Origin: Gammaproteobacteria bacterium
GTDB lineage: Bacteria > Pseudomonadota > Gammaproteobacteria > Burkholderiales > Rhodocyclaceae
Direction: 5' to 3'
DNA length: 43,316 bases
Assembly (NCBI GenBank): GCA_029289265.1
Contig: JARFTX010000028.1
Coordinates: 1-43,316, forward strand
Both the position numbers and the translations under genes were made by a program. Each line of letters begins with the position of its first letter. The first letter of the stretch is position 1. Below the pieces are notes generated by a model. That model did not search any database, was not told the origin of the DNA, and saw nothing but the letters and a program-made list of their open reading frames with translations. Positions 1-9,201 of this stretch are shown in pieces.

Positions 1-923
1 TCCTCGGTACAGCCGATGCAGGGGTGGCCGCAGCCCACCGGCCAGGTGCCCGCGCCGGCGTCGCCGAACAGAACGGTCGGGCAGTTGGCGTAGGTCTCGG
101 GGCCCTTGCAGCCGAGCTTGTACAGGCAGTAGCCCTTGCGGTGGCCCTCGTCGCCGAACTCGAGCGCAAAGCGGCCGGCGTCGAAATGCGCGCGGCGCTC
201 GCAGTGTTCGTGGATCAGGCGCGAGTACGCGAACAGCGGCCGGTTCTCGGCATCGAGCGCCGGCAGCGCGCCGAAGGTGAGGAAATGGACGACGGTCGCG
301 AGGAAGTTGTACGGATTGGGTGGACAGCCGGGGATGTTCACCACCGGCTTGTCGATGATCTTGTGCACGCCGGCCGCGCCGGTCGGGTTCGGATCGGTCG
401 CCGGCATGCCGCCCCAGGAGGCACACGAGCCGATCGCGATCACCGCCGCGGCGTCGGCCGCGCACTCGCGGGTCATCTCGATCGCGGTCTGGTTGCCGAC
501 CTTGCAGTAGATGCCGTTGTCGCGGGTGGGGATCGCGCCCTCGACGACGAGGAGGTACTTGCCCTTGTTCTCGGCCATCGCCTGGCGGCGCGCCGCCTCG
601 ATCTGGTGGCCGGAGGCGGCGAACAGCGTCTCGTGGTAGTCGAGCGAGATCACGTCGAGGATCAACTTCTCGAGCGTCGGGTGCTCGGCGCGCAACATCG
701 ACTCGGTGCAGCCGGTGCACTCCTGGAAGTGCAGCCAGATCACCGAAGGCCGCCGGCCCTTGTCGACGGCCCGCTCGATCGCCGCGGCGGCGGTCGCCGG
801 CAGGCCCAGCGTGGTCGCGAGCGTCGCGCAGAACTGCATGAAGCTGCGCCGGCTCATCCCCAGGCGCTCCTCGGCGGGCCGCGCCGCCCAGGCTTCGGCG
901 AGTCGTTTCAGATCGTGATGCAT
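1..923 (-). CDS. hupS: [NiFe] uptake hydrogenase small subunit (5' part, truncated by window edge)
   Basis: This is the electron-transferring small subunit of a membrane-bound periplasmic [NiFe] hydrogenase, which carries Fe-S clusters from the large-subunit active site toward a cytochrome b. Seen: an N-terminal twin-arginine signal (SRRSFMQF near residues 24-31, then a hydrophobic A/T/L stretch), the proximal-cluster motif ECTGCTES near residue 68, and family blocks such as GSCASWGG, NIPGCPPNP and PVGCGHPCIGCTE close to the cut. The reading frame stays open to base 1, so the C-terminal part lies outside. The ATG at 923 is preceded by a GGGGGAG ribosome site. The Tat signal indicates group 1 (HupS/HyaA/HoxK type) rather than a cytoplasmic sensor. 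The large subunit would be expected further downstream, beyond base 1. Confidence 0.93.
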   Translation of the reverse strand, partial: MHHDLKRLAEAWAARPAEERLGMSRRSFMQFCATLATTLGLPATAAAAIERAVDKGRRPSVIWLHFQECTGCTESMLRAEHPTLEKLILDVISLDYHETLFAASGHQIEAARRQAMAENKGKYLLVVEGAIPTRDNGIYCKVGNQTAIEMTRECAADAAAVIAIGSCASWGGMPATDPNPTGAAGVHKIIDKPVVNIPGCPPNPYNFLATVVHFLTFGALPALDAENRPLFAYSRLIHEHCERRAHFDAGRFALEFGDEGHRKGYCLYKLGCKGPETYANCPTVLFGDAGAGTWPVGCGHPCIGCTE

Positions 924-1068
924 GCACTCCCCCTCGTGGCTGTCGGTCCGGCCCTGCCTCGCGGCGGCCGTGTGTCGGGGAGGCGTTACAAGAAGCGTGC
1001 CCGGCATGCCTGCGGGCGGAAAACGGCGGCGCGACGGCGCATGTGAACGCCGGACAGCCGCGCGAGCG

Positions 1069-1082
1069 GCAAGCGCGATGCC
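1069..1082 (-). promoter_or_regulatory. possible sigma-54 (-24/-12) promoter upstream of hydrogenase gene
   Basis: On the minus strand GGCATCGCGCTTGC gives GG and GC separated by 10 nt, as in a -24/-12 promoter, with TTGC intact and GGCA matching but the rest of the -24 box off consensus. It lies about 147 bp upstream of the hydrogenase start, in the 300-bp gap 924-1223, where nothing else was recognised. Several proteobacterial uptake hydrogenase operons use sigma-54 with HoxA/HupR. A match this short arises often by chance in GC-rich DNA. Confidence 0.25.
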
Positions 1083-1223
1083 GCTAATCGTCAATCGATG
1101 GAAAGGCGCTTACCGGCCTTGCAGCCGTGGGTGGGCAGGTGACACAGGTGGAAGCGCGGTGACCCCACAGACGGGACGGCAGCCGAGGGTGCCGCCTCCG
1201 GCAAGCAAGGTCGGCGTCGCCGC

Positions 1224-3458
1224 TCAGGCCGGTCGCGCGTCGGTCTTGGTGCGCTCGATGCGCATCACCTCGGGCACGCGGCGCACCGCACGCATGACGT
1301 GGGCGAGGTGCATGCGGTCGCGCACCTGCACGGTGAAGTTGAGCGCGACGTAGATGCCCTGCTCGTTGTCCATGGTCACGTTCTGGATGTTGCAGTCCTC
1401 GTCCGAGATCGCGCTCGCGACGCGGGCGAGCACGCCGCGCGCGCTCTTGGTCAGCACCCGGATCGTCACGTCGAAGAGCCGGTCCTCGCCCGCCTCCCAC
1501 TCGACGTCGACCCAGCGGCCGCGGTCGCCGCGCACCTTGGCAACCGCCGTGCAGTCGTGGCGATGCACTTCCAGCCCCTTGCCCTTGCGGATGATGCCGA
1601 TGATGGGGTCGCCGGGAATCGGTCGGCAGCAGTGCGCGAGCTGCACCGCGACGCCTTCGCTGCCGCTGATCAGGATCGCGCCGGCGGGCTTGGGCTTGAT
1701 CACGTCGGGGCGACCCGACTCCTGGTCCTGGGCGTGGGCGAGGCGGCGCGCGACAATCACCGGCAGGCGCCGGCCCAGGCCGATGTCGGCGAAGATCTCC
1801 TTTTTGGTGCGCACGCTGCGGTCGCGCAGGAAGCGGTCCCAGGCGAACGCGCTGATCTGCCCGAGGGTGAGCCCGTGCGGGCGCAGCGCCTGGTTGAGCA
1901 GGCGCTCGCCGAGCGCGACCGACTCCTCGTGCTGGGCGTTCTTCAGGACATGGCGGATCTGCGCCCGCGCCTTGCCGGTGCGCACGTAGGAGAGCCACGC
2001 CGGGTTCGGGCTGGCGTGCGCGGCGGTGATGATCTCGACCTGATCGCCGTTCTGCAGCTCGGTGCGCAGCGGCATCAGGTCGCCATTGACGCGGCAGGCC
2101 ACGCAGCGGTTGCCGATGTCGGTGTGGACCGCGTAGGCGAAATCGACCGGGGTCGAGCCGCGCGGCAGCGACAGGATCTTGCCCTGCGGCGTGAACACGT
2201 AGACCTCGCTGGGGAAGAGATCGACCTTGACGTGCTCGAGGAATTCGGAGGCCTCGCCCGAGGTCGATTGCAGCTCGAGCAGCGACTGCAGCCACGAGTG
2301 GGTGCGCTGCTGCAGCTCGGTGAGCGTCTTCTCGTCATCCTTGTAGAGCCAGTGCGAGGCCACGCCGCTCTCGGCGATGTGGTGCATCTCGAGGGTGCGC
2401 ACCTGGATCTCGACCGGCGTGCCGAACGGGCCGATCAGCGTGGTGTGCAGCGACTGGTAGCCGTTCGCCTTGGGCAGCGCGATGTAGTCCTTGAACTTGC
2501 CCGGCACCGGCTTGTACATCGAGTGCAGCGCGCCGATCGCCAGATAGCAGCTCGGCACGTCGCGCACCAGCACGCGGAAGCCGTAGATGTCGAGCACCTG
2601 CGAGAACGACAGGCGCTTCTCGAGCATCTTGCGGTAGATCGAGAAGAGATGCTTCTCGCGGCCCTGCACGTCGGCGGTGATGCCCCACTGCGGCAGGCGC
2701 TCCTCGATCACCTTGAGCACCTTGCCGACCACCTCGCGGCGGTTGCCGCGCGCCGACTTGATCGCCCGCGCCAGCGCGCGGAAACGCAGCGGGTACTTGT
2801 GCTCGAAGGAGAGCTCCTGGAGTTCGCGGAACAGGCTGTTGAGCCCCAGGCGGTTGGCGATCGGGGCGTAGATCTCCAGCGTCTCGCTGGCGATGCGGCG
2901 GCGCTTGTCGGGGCGCACGCACTGGAGTGTGCGCATGTTGTGGAGCCGGTCGGCGAGCTTGATCAGGATCACCCGCAGATCGCTCGCCATCGCCAGCAGC
3001 ATCTTGCGGAAGTTCTCGGCCTGCGCCTCCTCGTGGGAGCGGAACTCGATACGGTCGAGCTTGGAGAGCCCGTCGACGAGCTCGGCCGGCACCTTGCCGA
3101 AGCGCTCGGCGATCTCGTGCTTGGAGATGTGGGTGTCCTCCATCACGTCGTGGAGGAGCGCGGCGATCAGCGCCTGGGCGTCGAGATGCCAGTCGGAGAC
3201 GATGTCGGTGACGGCGACCGGGTGCGTGACGTAGGGCTCGCCGCTGATTCGGAACTGCCCCTCATGGGCGTTGGCGGCAAAGTGATAGGCGGCCTCGACC
3301 CGGCCCACGTCCTCGGGCCGCAGATAGGTCTGGAGCTTGGTCTTGAGGCGCTCGAAATCGAGCGACAGCACGGACGAGGGCGGCGGCCTGAACGGCGCAG
3401 GCGCCGCCTCCGGGACAGTCGCCTGTGCGGGGGGAGGGGCGGCGTGACCGGCTGTCAT
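1224..3458 (-). CDS. spoT: Bifunctional (p)ppGpp synthetase/hydrolase SpoT (RSH family)
   Basis: This 744-residue long-form RSH enzyme makes and degrades (p)ppGpp, the stringent-response alarmone. Seen in order: an N-terminal Pro/Ala-rich extension (about 1-30), an HD hydrolase domain with intact HDVMED at 103-108 and KLADRLHNMRTL, a synthetase domain with GKFKDYIALPKANGYQSLHTTL and EIQVRT, a TGS domain (VYVFTPQGKILSLPRGSTPVDFAYAVHT), and a C-terminal ACT domain. The intact HD motif argues for SpoT/Rel rather than a hydrolase-dead RelA. It lies 28 bp downstream of rpoZ in the conserved gmk-rpoZ-spoT order, so it is probably co-transcribed with them. Confidence 0.97.
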   Translation of the reverse strand: MTAGHAAPPPAQATVPEAAPAPFRPPPSSVLSLDFERLKTKLQTYLRPEDVGRVEAAYHFAANAHEGQFRISGEPYVTHPVAVTDIVSDWHLDAQALIAALLHDVMEDTHISKHEIAERFGKVPAELVDGLSKLDRIEFRSHEEAQAENFRKMLLAMASDLRVILIKLADRLHNMRTLQCVRPDKRRRIASETLEIYAPIANRLGLNSLFRELQELSFEHKYPLRFRALARAIKSARGNRREVVGKVLKVIEERLPQWGITADVQGREKHLFSIYRKMLEKRLSFSQVLDIYGFRVLVRDVPSCYLAIGALHSMYKPVPGKFKDYIALPKANGYQSLHTTLIGPFGTPVEIQVRTLEMHHIAESGVASHWLYKDDEKTLTELQQRTHSWLQSLLELQSTSGEASEFLEHVKVDLFPSEVYVFTPQGKILSLPRGSTPVDFAYAVHTDIGNRCVACRVNGDLMPLRTELQNGDQVEIITAAHASPNPAWLSYVRTGKARAQIRHVLKNAQHEESVALGERLLNQALRPHGLTLGQISAFAWDRFLRDRSVRTKKEIFADIGLGRRLPVIVARRLAHAQDQESGRPDVIKPKPAGAILISGSEGVAVQLAHCCRPIPGDPIIGIIRKGKGLEVHRHDCTAVAKVRGDRGRWVDVEWEAGEDRLFDVTIRVLTKSARGVLARVASAISDEDCNIQNVTMDNEQGIYVALNFTVQVRDRMHLAHVMRAVRRVPEVMRIERTKTDARPA

Positions 3459-3486
3459 GACGCGCGCGCTCCATCCCCCGGCCCGA

Positions 3487-3702
3487 TCAGGCCTGTCCGC
3501 GGTTGAGCATCTCGCGGCCGACCTTGCCTGCCGCGATCTCTCGCAGCGCGACGACCGTGGGTTTTTCCTTGGTGTTCCGGTCGGCCTCGATCAGCGGCGT
3601 CGAGCCGATGGTGATCTGGCGCGCGCGATAAGTGGCGGCGAGGGTGAGCTCGAAGCGGTTCGGAATCTTGTTCAGACAGTCTTCGATGGTGATTCGGGCC
3701 AT
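3487..3702 (-). CDS. rpoZ: DNA-directed RNA polymerase omega subunit
   Basis: This 71-residue omega subunit binds beta' of RNA polymerase, helps its assembly and forms part of a ppGpp site in proteobacteria. The start [19 protein letters not shown] and the motif [21 protein letters not shown] are typical of the betaproteobacterial protein. The frame stays open far upstream, but the start at 3702 is fixed by homology and by the position 2 bp after the gmk stop, which indicates translational coupling. It sits between gmk and spoT, linking polymerase and stringent-response genes in one transcript. Confidence 0.96.
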   Translation of the reverse strand: MARITIEDCLNKIPNRFELTLAATYRARQITIGSTPLIEADRNTKEKPTVVALREIAAGKVGREMLNRGQA

Positions 3703-3704
3703 GG

Positions 3705-4319
3705 TCAATCCTGAGAAATGAAGTCGAAATAGAGCCGGTGCCGCGCATGCTGCTGGGCATAACGCAGGCGGCAGGCACGCGCGACCGCCACCAGGTCGTC
3801 GATCGCGCACTGCAACTCGTTGTTGAGTATAACGTAGTCGAACTCGGCGACATGGCGCATCTCGCCCCGCGCAGCGAGCAGGCGGCGGGCGATCACCTCC
3901 TCGCTGTCGGTGCCGCGCCCGCGCAGTCGCTCTTCGAGCGCGTCGAGCGAGGGCGGCAGCACATACACCCCCACGGCGTCGGGAAAGGTCTTGCGCACCT
4001 GCTGCGCCCCCTGCCAGTCGATCTCCAGCAGGATATCGCGGCCGCCACGGATCTGTTCCGCGATCCAGTTCTTCGAGGTCGCGTAGTAATTGCCATGCAC
4101 CTCGGCCCATTCGAGAAACTCGCCCGCGTCGCGCAACGCCCCGAATTTCGGCACGCTCACGAAGTGGTAGTGGCGCCCGTCCTCCTCTCCGGCGCGCGGC
4201 GCCCGCGTGGTGTAGGAGACCGACAACTGCACCTGCGGGTCGCGATCGAGCAATCCGCGCACCAGGGTGGTCTTGCCGGCGCCCGAAGGCGCAGCGACGA
4301 TGATCAGTGTTCCAGGCAT
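3705..4319 (-). CDS. gmk: Guanylate kinase
   Basis: Guanylate kinase phosphorylates GMP to GDP with ATP, an essential cytoplasmic step. The 204-residue product starts [19 protein letters not shown], with the P-loop APSGAGKTT at residues 9-17. GMP-binding features follow: [23 protein letters not shown] and the block [13 protein letters not shown], then [12 protein letters not shown]. An in-frame start 33 codons upstream would add a low-complexity leader absent from the family, so 4319 was chosen. It is the first gene of gmk-rpoZ-spoT. Its usual neighbour yicC lies about 9.7 kb upstream, beyond the restriction operon. Confidence 0.96.
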   Translation of the reverse strand: MPGTLIIVAAPSGAGKTTLVRGLLDRDPQVQLSVSYTTRAPRAGEEDGRHYHFVSVPKFGALRDAGEFLEWAEVHGNYYATSKNWIAEQIRGGRDILLEIDWQGAQQVRKTFPDAVGVYVLPPSLDALEERLRGRGTDSEEVIARRLLAARGEMRHVAEFDYVILNNELQCAIDDLVAVARACRLRYAQQHARHRLYFDFISQD

Positions 4320-4446
4320 CTGGGCCGTTCCGGTAGGGTGGGTGGCGTCGTGCTCCGCGGCGCCGTCTTTGCGCCCTGCTGCGCCGCCCGGGAGCTCGTC
4401 CCCCACGCACGCATGCAAGGCCGAACTGCGCGGAGCCTGTCGGCAA

Positions 4447-4452
4447 ATTTTA
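4447..4452 (-). promoter_or_regulatory. candidate -10 element of the gmk promoter
   Basis: The minus strand reads GTGTAAAATTTG about 130 bp upstream of gmk, an AT-rich island in GC-rich sequence with a -10-like TAAAAT preceded by TG. No good -35 hexamer is seen at 16-18 bp, so this is only a suggestion of a promoter. Confidence 0.3.
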
Positions 4453-4704
4453 CACTTTTGCTTCAGCGACTCCGGCGCGAGGCGTGCTCAGCGCCGCATA
4501 TCGTTGATTCGCAAGACCAGTCTTCATTCTGGCTCAAATCCTGCTAGACAGAAAGTGATAGGAGCGAATCCCCGCGAAAAGCCCGCAGAGGCGATGCGGC
4601 CGCGCCAGCCGCCACCGGGTCCGATTCGCGCCACTTCGCATTTGGGTGGCCCTCGCCGCACGCGCGGCGGGGCCGTCGGCGATGACCTGCTGGACGATTG
4701 CGAA

Positions 4705-4995
4705 ATGGACGACTCGATTAACGAAGCCCCCACGGTTTGTCCGGGGATGGGCATGCTCGCTCCCGCGCCACCGAAAAACGAGCATCGCGTAGACTGGGCG
4801 ATGCGTCAGTTCATCGACGAGCAAGTCGTCGACCGCTGTCGCAAGGGCCGCACCGAGTGCCTGTGGACGCGCGACTGCATGGCGGCACGCACGCGGATGT
4901 CGGCACGCGGCGTAAGCCTGCCGGTACAGGCGCGCATCATCGAATTCCTGCGCCCCGGCTGCGGCACCTCGCGGCGGCGGCACGCATCGGGCTGA
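4705..4995 (+). CDS. small Cys-containing hypothetical protein
   Basis: Not recognised. The frame gives about 96 residues from ATG 4705, or 64 from ATG 4801 (start MRQFIDEQVVDRCRKG). The part after about 4795 has the high third-position GC expected of real genes here. It contains a spaced Cys pattern (CRKGRTECLWTRDC and a later LRPGC). The upstream part looks less coding, so the 4801 start may be the true one. No clear ribosome site precedes either. It lies alone between divergent genes in the gap that separates the restriction operon from gmk. Confidence 0.33.
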   Translation: MDDSINEAPTVCPGMGMLAPAPPKNEHRVDWAMRQFIDEQVVDRCRKGRTECLWTRDCMAARTRMSARGVSLPVQARIIEFLRPGCGTSRRRHASG

Positions 4996-5315
4996 GCGAG
5001 GCGTCGCGCCGTACATCTCCTGGTTCCGATGCGCGGGCGCGCATGGGTAAAGCGTCGATCAGTCCGGGCGCAATAGTCATTCGTCGTTGACCTTCAAGGG
5101 CGCACGCTTGTCACCGCCCCCTCGTCTGCACCTGAATCGCGAATGCGCCACGTACTGCTTGTGGCGGCTGGCAAATGGAATCGATACGTGTCAATGGGTA
5201 CGACCTTGGGTACATGCCGTGAGGCTGTGCTCCTCCCCGACCCCCATCGAACGAGCCCGCGCTTCCCCGAGGTTCAACCCCAGCCGATCATGCGGCATTG
5301 AACACCCCCTTGTCT

Positions 5316-6041
5316 TCAGTGCCTATCCGCATCGGAATCGAGTATCTGTAGATTGAGCTTGCTGCGTCGTATACGCCAATCGGGGATGTGCCGTTCAAGC
5401 AAGGTCAAGAACTGCTCGCCATGAGTCGGGTCGATCAGGTGCAGGAGTTCATGCGTTACGACGTACTCGATGCATTCGACCGGTACCCTGGCCAAAGCGA
5501 GGTTGAACCACAGGCGGCGTGAATGGGTCGCGCAACTGCCCCACTTGGTCTTCATCCAACGCACGCGCCAGTCGGGGCGGGGCAGATCGAGCTCTGCCGC
5601 CCGGTGCTCGACCATTGGAGCGAGTCGGGCCTTGAGATCATTCCGGTAGTGTCGCTCGAGCACGCGCCAACGTTTCAGGGTGTCGGCGTTGGCGTGGCAG
5701 CGCAGCAGCATTCTGCCCCCGCTGACACGGATGGATTGCCGGCCCGTGACGTATTCGATGCCCAAGCGGTAGCGGCGACCAAAGAGGTAGTGACTCTCGC
5801 CTTCCACCATCTCGCGCGCTGATTGACGCGATTGGGCTTCGAAGCGTCTTTGCTGCTTGTGAATCCACGCCAGGCGGCGAACGACCGCAAGGCGGACCGC
5901 GTCGTCGTCCAGCGCGAGCGGCGCCGCCACACGCACGCGCCCGGCGGGTGGATATACGCCCAGGTGGAGGTGCTTGATGTCCTTGCGGACGAGCTCGACC
6001 TGCAGGTTGCCGACCCGCAGCGTGAGTGGCTCAGTATTCAT
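5316..6041 (-). CDS. YgjP-like zinc metallopeptidase (M48/DUF45 family)
   Basis: This 241-residue predicted zinc peptidase of the YgjP/WSS1-SprT-like group is a family often found beside hsdR. Seen: the block MKTKWGSC at 163-170, typical of DUF45, then the zinc motif HELLH at 197-201 with a third ligand in DPTHGEQF (His207). The N-terminal half is a beta-rich DUF45 region. The start at 6041 overlaps the end of hsdR by 11 bp, so translation is probably coupled and this is the last gene of the restriction operon. The substrate is unknown; a role in processing or turnover of restriction subunits or DNA-bound proteins is only inference. Confidence 0.85.
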   Translation of the reverse strand: MNTEPLTLRVGNLQVELVRKDIKHLHLGVYPPAGRVRVAAPLALDDDAVRLAVVRRLAWIHKQQRRFEAQSRQSAREMVEGESHYLFGRRYRLGIEYVTGRQSIRVSGGRMLLRCHANADTLKRWRVLERHYRNDLKARLAPMVEHRAAELDLPRPDWRVRWMKTKWGSCATHSRRLWFNLALARVPVECIEYVVTHELLHLIDPTHGEQFLTLLERHIPDWRIRRSKLNLQILDSDADRH

Positions 6042-9000
6042 GCTGGTTGCGGGCGAGTTCGACAAGCCGGCTGGCGAGCACCTCGGAGTCGTAGCCGGTT
6101 GGCCCTCGGTCATCCAGGTGCCGGATCGGCGCATCGCCATCCCGATGCTTCTGAGAGAGCAGGACTGCCCTGACCGCATTGAGCACCCGCTTGGTCTTCA
6201 TCGTGTGGTCGCGCCAGCCGTCCTGTGCAGCGCTGCAAATCGCCTCGTCCACCGCGAGCGCCAAGGCGGCATTGCGATCGAGGTTGTCGAACAGGGCCTT
6301 TCGGGCCGGCGTGTCAATGGTGTCGGGGTAGTCGCTGACGGCTCCGGGATGGCTCGCCTGACGGGTCAGTTCGACGATCTTCGCAAGATAGGCCTGGTAG
6401 TCGAGCGCACCTTTGCGGCGCTGTTCGATCAAGGCATCGAGCAGCGCGGACATCTGCTCGTAGTAGCGCGGGTTCACCGGCGATTCGTCGATGATGAGCT
6501 TGCGGACGTTGTTCTCGATGGTCTCGGCCACCGCGTCGCGCTTGTCGCGCATACTCTTCGGCAGTGCATCCACCGCACGCTCACCCCGCTCGACGATGAG
6601 CTGGACCAGCGACAGATCATCCAGATCCGACAACACCTCGCTGTCCTCGGCCCGCACGTAGGTGTCGATCAGGTGGCGCATCGCCGGCTCGTACTGCTTG
6701 AGGTCAATGTAGTCGCCGCTGGCGAGCTTGATCTCGTCGCGAACCTTGGTGAAGTGATCGACCTCGGCCTCGAGGGTACAGATCTCGGCAGCCGAATAAC
6801 CCGCTTCGGCCAGTTCATTGGCGAGGTTGGCGTAGGCGCGCAGCAGCCGCGCCACCATCTTGTAGAGCGTCAGGCGCTTGGGCTCGTTGGCCTTGAGTTG
6901 CGCGGCATTGCCGGACTCGACCGCGCAGAAGTAGTGCAGGTATTGCGGCGTGTCGCGTGGCGGCGCAACGGGTTCGCACAACGCCTTCACCGCCTCGCGC
7001 GCCTCCTCGAGATCCTCGCGCCCCTTGGTCAGCCGGTTCTCGAGCAGTCCGGCGACGTCGGCCCTGTCGAAGCCGTCGAGCGCACCGCTCGTGTAGTCCT
7101 GCACGGCCCCTTCGATGCTCTTGAACAGGTCCTTGTAGTCGACGATGTAGCCATAGTCCTTGTCTTCGCCGTCGAGTCGGTTGACCCGGCAGATCGCCTG
7201 GAAGAGGCCGTGGTCGCGCATCTGCTTGTCGATGTAGAGGTAGGTTGCCGAAGGCGCGTCGAAACCGGTGAGGAGCTTGTCGACCACGATCAGGAGCTTC
7301 ATCTGCCCAGGCTCGTCCGTGAATTTCTTCTTCACCTGGGTCTCGAAGGTCTCGACCTTGTACATCGCCACTTCTTCGGGCTCATGGAACCAGTCCGCCA
7401 GCATCCGGCGATAGATCGCGTACTTGTGCAGACGCTCGGTCAGACCCTCGCCGGACGTCTCGCCCTTGATGTCCGACGGCGAGGGTTGGTAGCTGGTGAC
7501 GATCGCGCATTTGCCGGCAAGCTCCGTCTTCGAGAACAACTCGAAGAGCTTGCAGGCCTGATAGACGCTGGAAGACACCACCATCGCGTTGCCTCGCCCG
7601 TCCATCAGCCGCGGCTTGGTGTTCATGTCGAAGAGGATGTCCTCGACGATTTTCTCCAGCCTGTCCTGACTCGACAGGATGCTGCGCAGCGAGCCCCAGC
7701 GCTGCTTGAGTTGCGCGCGGGCGAGATCCGCGAGGCCCGACGTCTTGGCGGCGAACCACTCGTCGATCTTCTTCGGGTTGGAGATGTACTGGTCTATGTC
7801 CCGGGCCTCGTAGCGCAGATCGAGCACCACCCCGTCCTGCACCGCCTCGTCGAACTTGTAGGTGTGGATGTAGCTGCCGAAGACCTCGATGCTGCGCGCC
7901 TTGTCCGCCTTGAGGAGCGGCGTGCCGGTGAAGCCGATGAACATCGCGTTCGGCAACAACGCCTTCATCGCCCGGTGCAGCTCACCCGACTGGGTGCGAT
8001 GGCACTCGTCGACGAAGACGTGCAGGTTCCCCTTGGCGACGAAGTCCGCCGGCAAGGCGCGCCGCAACTCGCCGAGATAGCCCTCGATGTCGCCTTCTTC
8101 GCCGCTGCCGAACTTGTGGATCAGCGAGCACATCAGCCAAGGGGCGGTGTCGTTGAGCCGGGTGATGAGATCGGCACCGCTCTTGGCGCGATGGATCTCT
8201 TCGCTCACCCCTTTGAAGACCTTTGCGATCTGTTCGTCGAGTTCGGTGCGGTCGGTGATGATCAGCACCCGTGCATCGGGTGCGTTCTCGCGGATCCACT
8301 TGGCCAGCCACACCATGGTCAGGCTCTTGCCCGAACCCTGGGTGTGCCAGATGATGCCGCCCTCGCGCGTGGCAATACGGGCCTGAGCCGCGCGCACCCC
8401 AAAATACTGGTTGTGGCGGCACAGCTTCTTGATGCCGGCATCGAACACGATGAAATCGTGGATCAGTTCGAGAAACCGTGCCTTGCCACATACCTGCATC
8501 AGCTCCCGGTCGAGCGGGTTGGTGGTGTCCGCCCACGGCGGCGAAAGACCTGGGGTCGCGCTCTCCTTCCAGCGCAGGTAATACTTCTCCGGTGTTTCGA
8601 TGGTGCCGTAGCGCATCCCCTCGGTGTCGTTGCCGGCCATCACGAACTGCACCGTCGAGAAGAAGTGCTGGATGAAGTGCTTCTGCTGGTTGTCCAGGCT
8701 CTGGCGAATGCCCTGCGAGACCGACACCGTGGAGCGTTTCAGTTCCAGCGTACCGAGCGCGATCCCATTCACGTAGAGCACCCCATCCGGGCGCTTGTCG
8801 AAGGCCTTGGGGTCGATCGCCTTGATCGCCACTTCCTCGGCGATGGCAAAGTCGTTGTCCAGCGGGTGCTTCCAGTCGATCAGGAACACCGTCACGGTCT
8901 GCTCGCCCACCTCGGGCTTGACCTTCACCCCGTAGCGCAGCAGCTCATACACCGCGCGGTTGCGGTCATAAAGGTTCTTGCTGGTGTCGTTGGCGGCCTT

Positions 9001-9201
9001 GTCGAGCAGGTGCAACGCACGCGTGATCAGGCCTTCTTCAACACCCTGACGCTCGAGCCAGGCGCGGAGCAGATCGGGCTCGATGCTGGCGTTCCCGGCG
9101 CGGCTTTTCCAGTTGCCCAGGTAGGTGTAGCCCAGCGCGTCGCGGAATAACGCAATGACGCGATCCTGGGTAGTGCGCTCGGTAGGACCGACTGGGCTCA
9201 T
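6031..9201 (-). CDS. hsdR: Type I restriction enzyme R subunit (HsdR)
   Basis: This 1056-residue ATP-dependent translocase/endonuclease subunit works with HsdM and HsdS to translocate and cut unmethylated DNA. Seen: a PD-(D/E)xK nuclease domain with DGVLYVNGIALGTLELK (Asp139, Glu153, Lys155), Walker A HTQGSGKS (GSGKS 289-293), the DEAD-like box DECH at 398-401, motif III FTGTPL, and helicase motifs LTGFDAPSATYLY and QAICRVNR in the second RecA lobe, followed by the C-terminal HsdM-binding region. All catalytic motifs are intact. Its ATG overlaps the stop of the DUF1016 gene (ATGA), placing it fourth in a coupled operon. Confidence 0.97.
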   Translation of the reverse strand: MSPVGPTERTTQDRVIALFRDALGYTYLGNWKSRAGNASIEPDLLRAWLERQGVEEGLITRALHLLDKAANDTSKNLYDRNRAVYELLRYGVKVKPEVGEQTVTVFLIDWKHPLDNDFAIAEEVAIKAIDPKAFDKRPDGVLYVNGIALGTLELKRSTVSVSQGIRQSLDNQQKHFIQHFFSTVQFVMAGNDTEGMRYGTIETPEKYYLRWKESATPGLSPPWADTTNPLDRELMQVCGKARFLELIHDFIVFDAGIKKLCRHNQYFGVRAAQARIATREGGIIWHTQGSGKSLTMVWLAKWIRENAPDARVLIITDRTELDEQIAKVFKGVSEEIHRAKSGADLITRLNDTAPWLMCSLIHKFGSGEEGDIEGYLGELRRALPADFVAKGNLHVFVDECHRTQSGELHRAMKALLPNAMFIGFTGTPLLKADKARSIEVFGSYIHTYKFDEAVQDGVVLDLRYEARDIDQYISNPKKIDEWFAAKTSGLADLARAQLKQRWGSLRSILSSQDRLEKIVEDILFDMNTKPRLMDGRGNAMVVSSSVYQACKLFELFSKTELAGKCAIVTSYQPSPSDIKGETSGEGLTERLHKYAIYRRMLADWFHEPEEVAMYKVETFETQVKKKFTDEPGQMKLLIVVDKLLTGFDAPSATYLYIDKQMRDHGLFQAICRVNRLDGEDKDYGYIVDYKDLFKSIEGAVQDYTSGALDGFDRADVAGLLENRLTKGREDLEEAREAVKALCEPVAPPRDTPQYLHYFCAVESGNAAQLKANEPKRLTLYKMVARLLRAYANLANELAEAGYSAAEICTLEAEVDHFTKVRDEIKLASGDYIDLKQYEPAMRHLIDTYVRAEDSEVLSDLDDLSLVQLIVERGERAVDALPKSMRDKRDAVAETIENNVRKLIIDESPVNPRYYEQMSALLDALIEQRRKGALDYQAYLAKIVELTRQASHPGAVSDYPDTIDTPARKALFDNLDRNAALALAVDEAICSAAQDGWRDHTMKTKRVLNAVRAVLLSQKHRDGDAPIRHLDDRGPTGYDSEVLASRLVELARNQHEY

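Larger units (their letters stand above)
4320..5315. other. 996-bp low-coding gap between the restriction operon and gmk
   Basis: This stretch separates the last gene of the restriction operon from gmk. It holds the probable gmk promoter near 4447 and one small hypothetical frame on the plus strand (4705-4995). No tRNA, integrase, insertion sequence or convincing repeat was recognised. The part from 5000 to 5315 codes for nothing I can identify. It may be the worn junction of the inserted island. Confidence 0.6.

Noticed and set aside
1299-3506. Long plus-strand open frame opposite spoT
   Set aside because: Antisense shadow: the minus-strand SpoT protein has complete motifs, while this frame is His/Arg/Val-rich with no domain.
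5974-9150. 1058-codon plus-strand open frame opposite hsdR
   Set aside because: Antisense shadow produced by high GC; low-complexity composition and no motifs, while HsdR is complete on the other strand.
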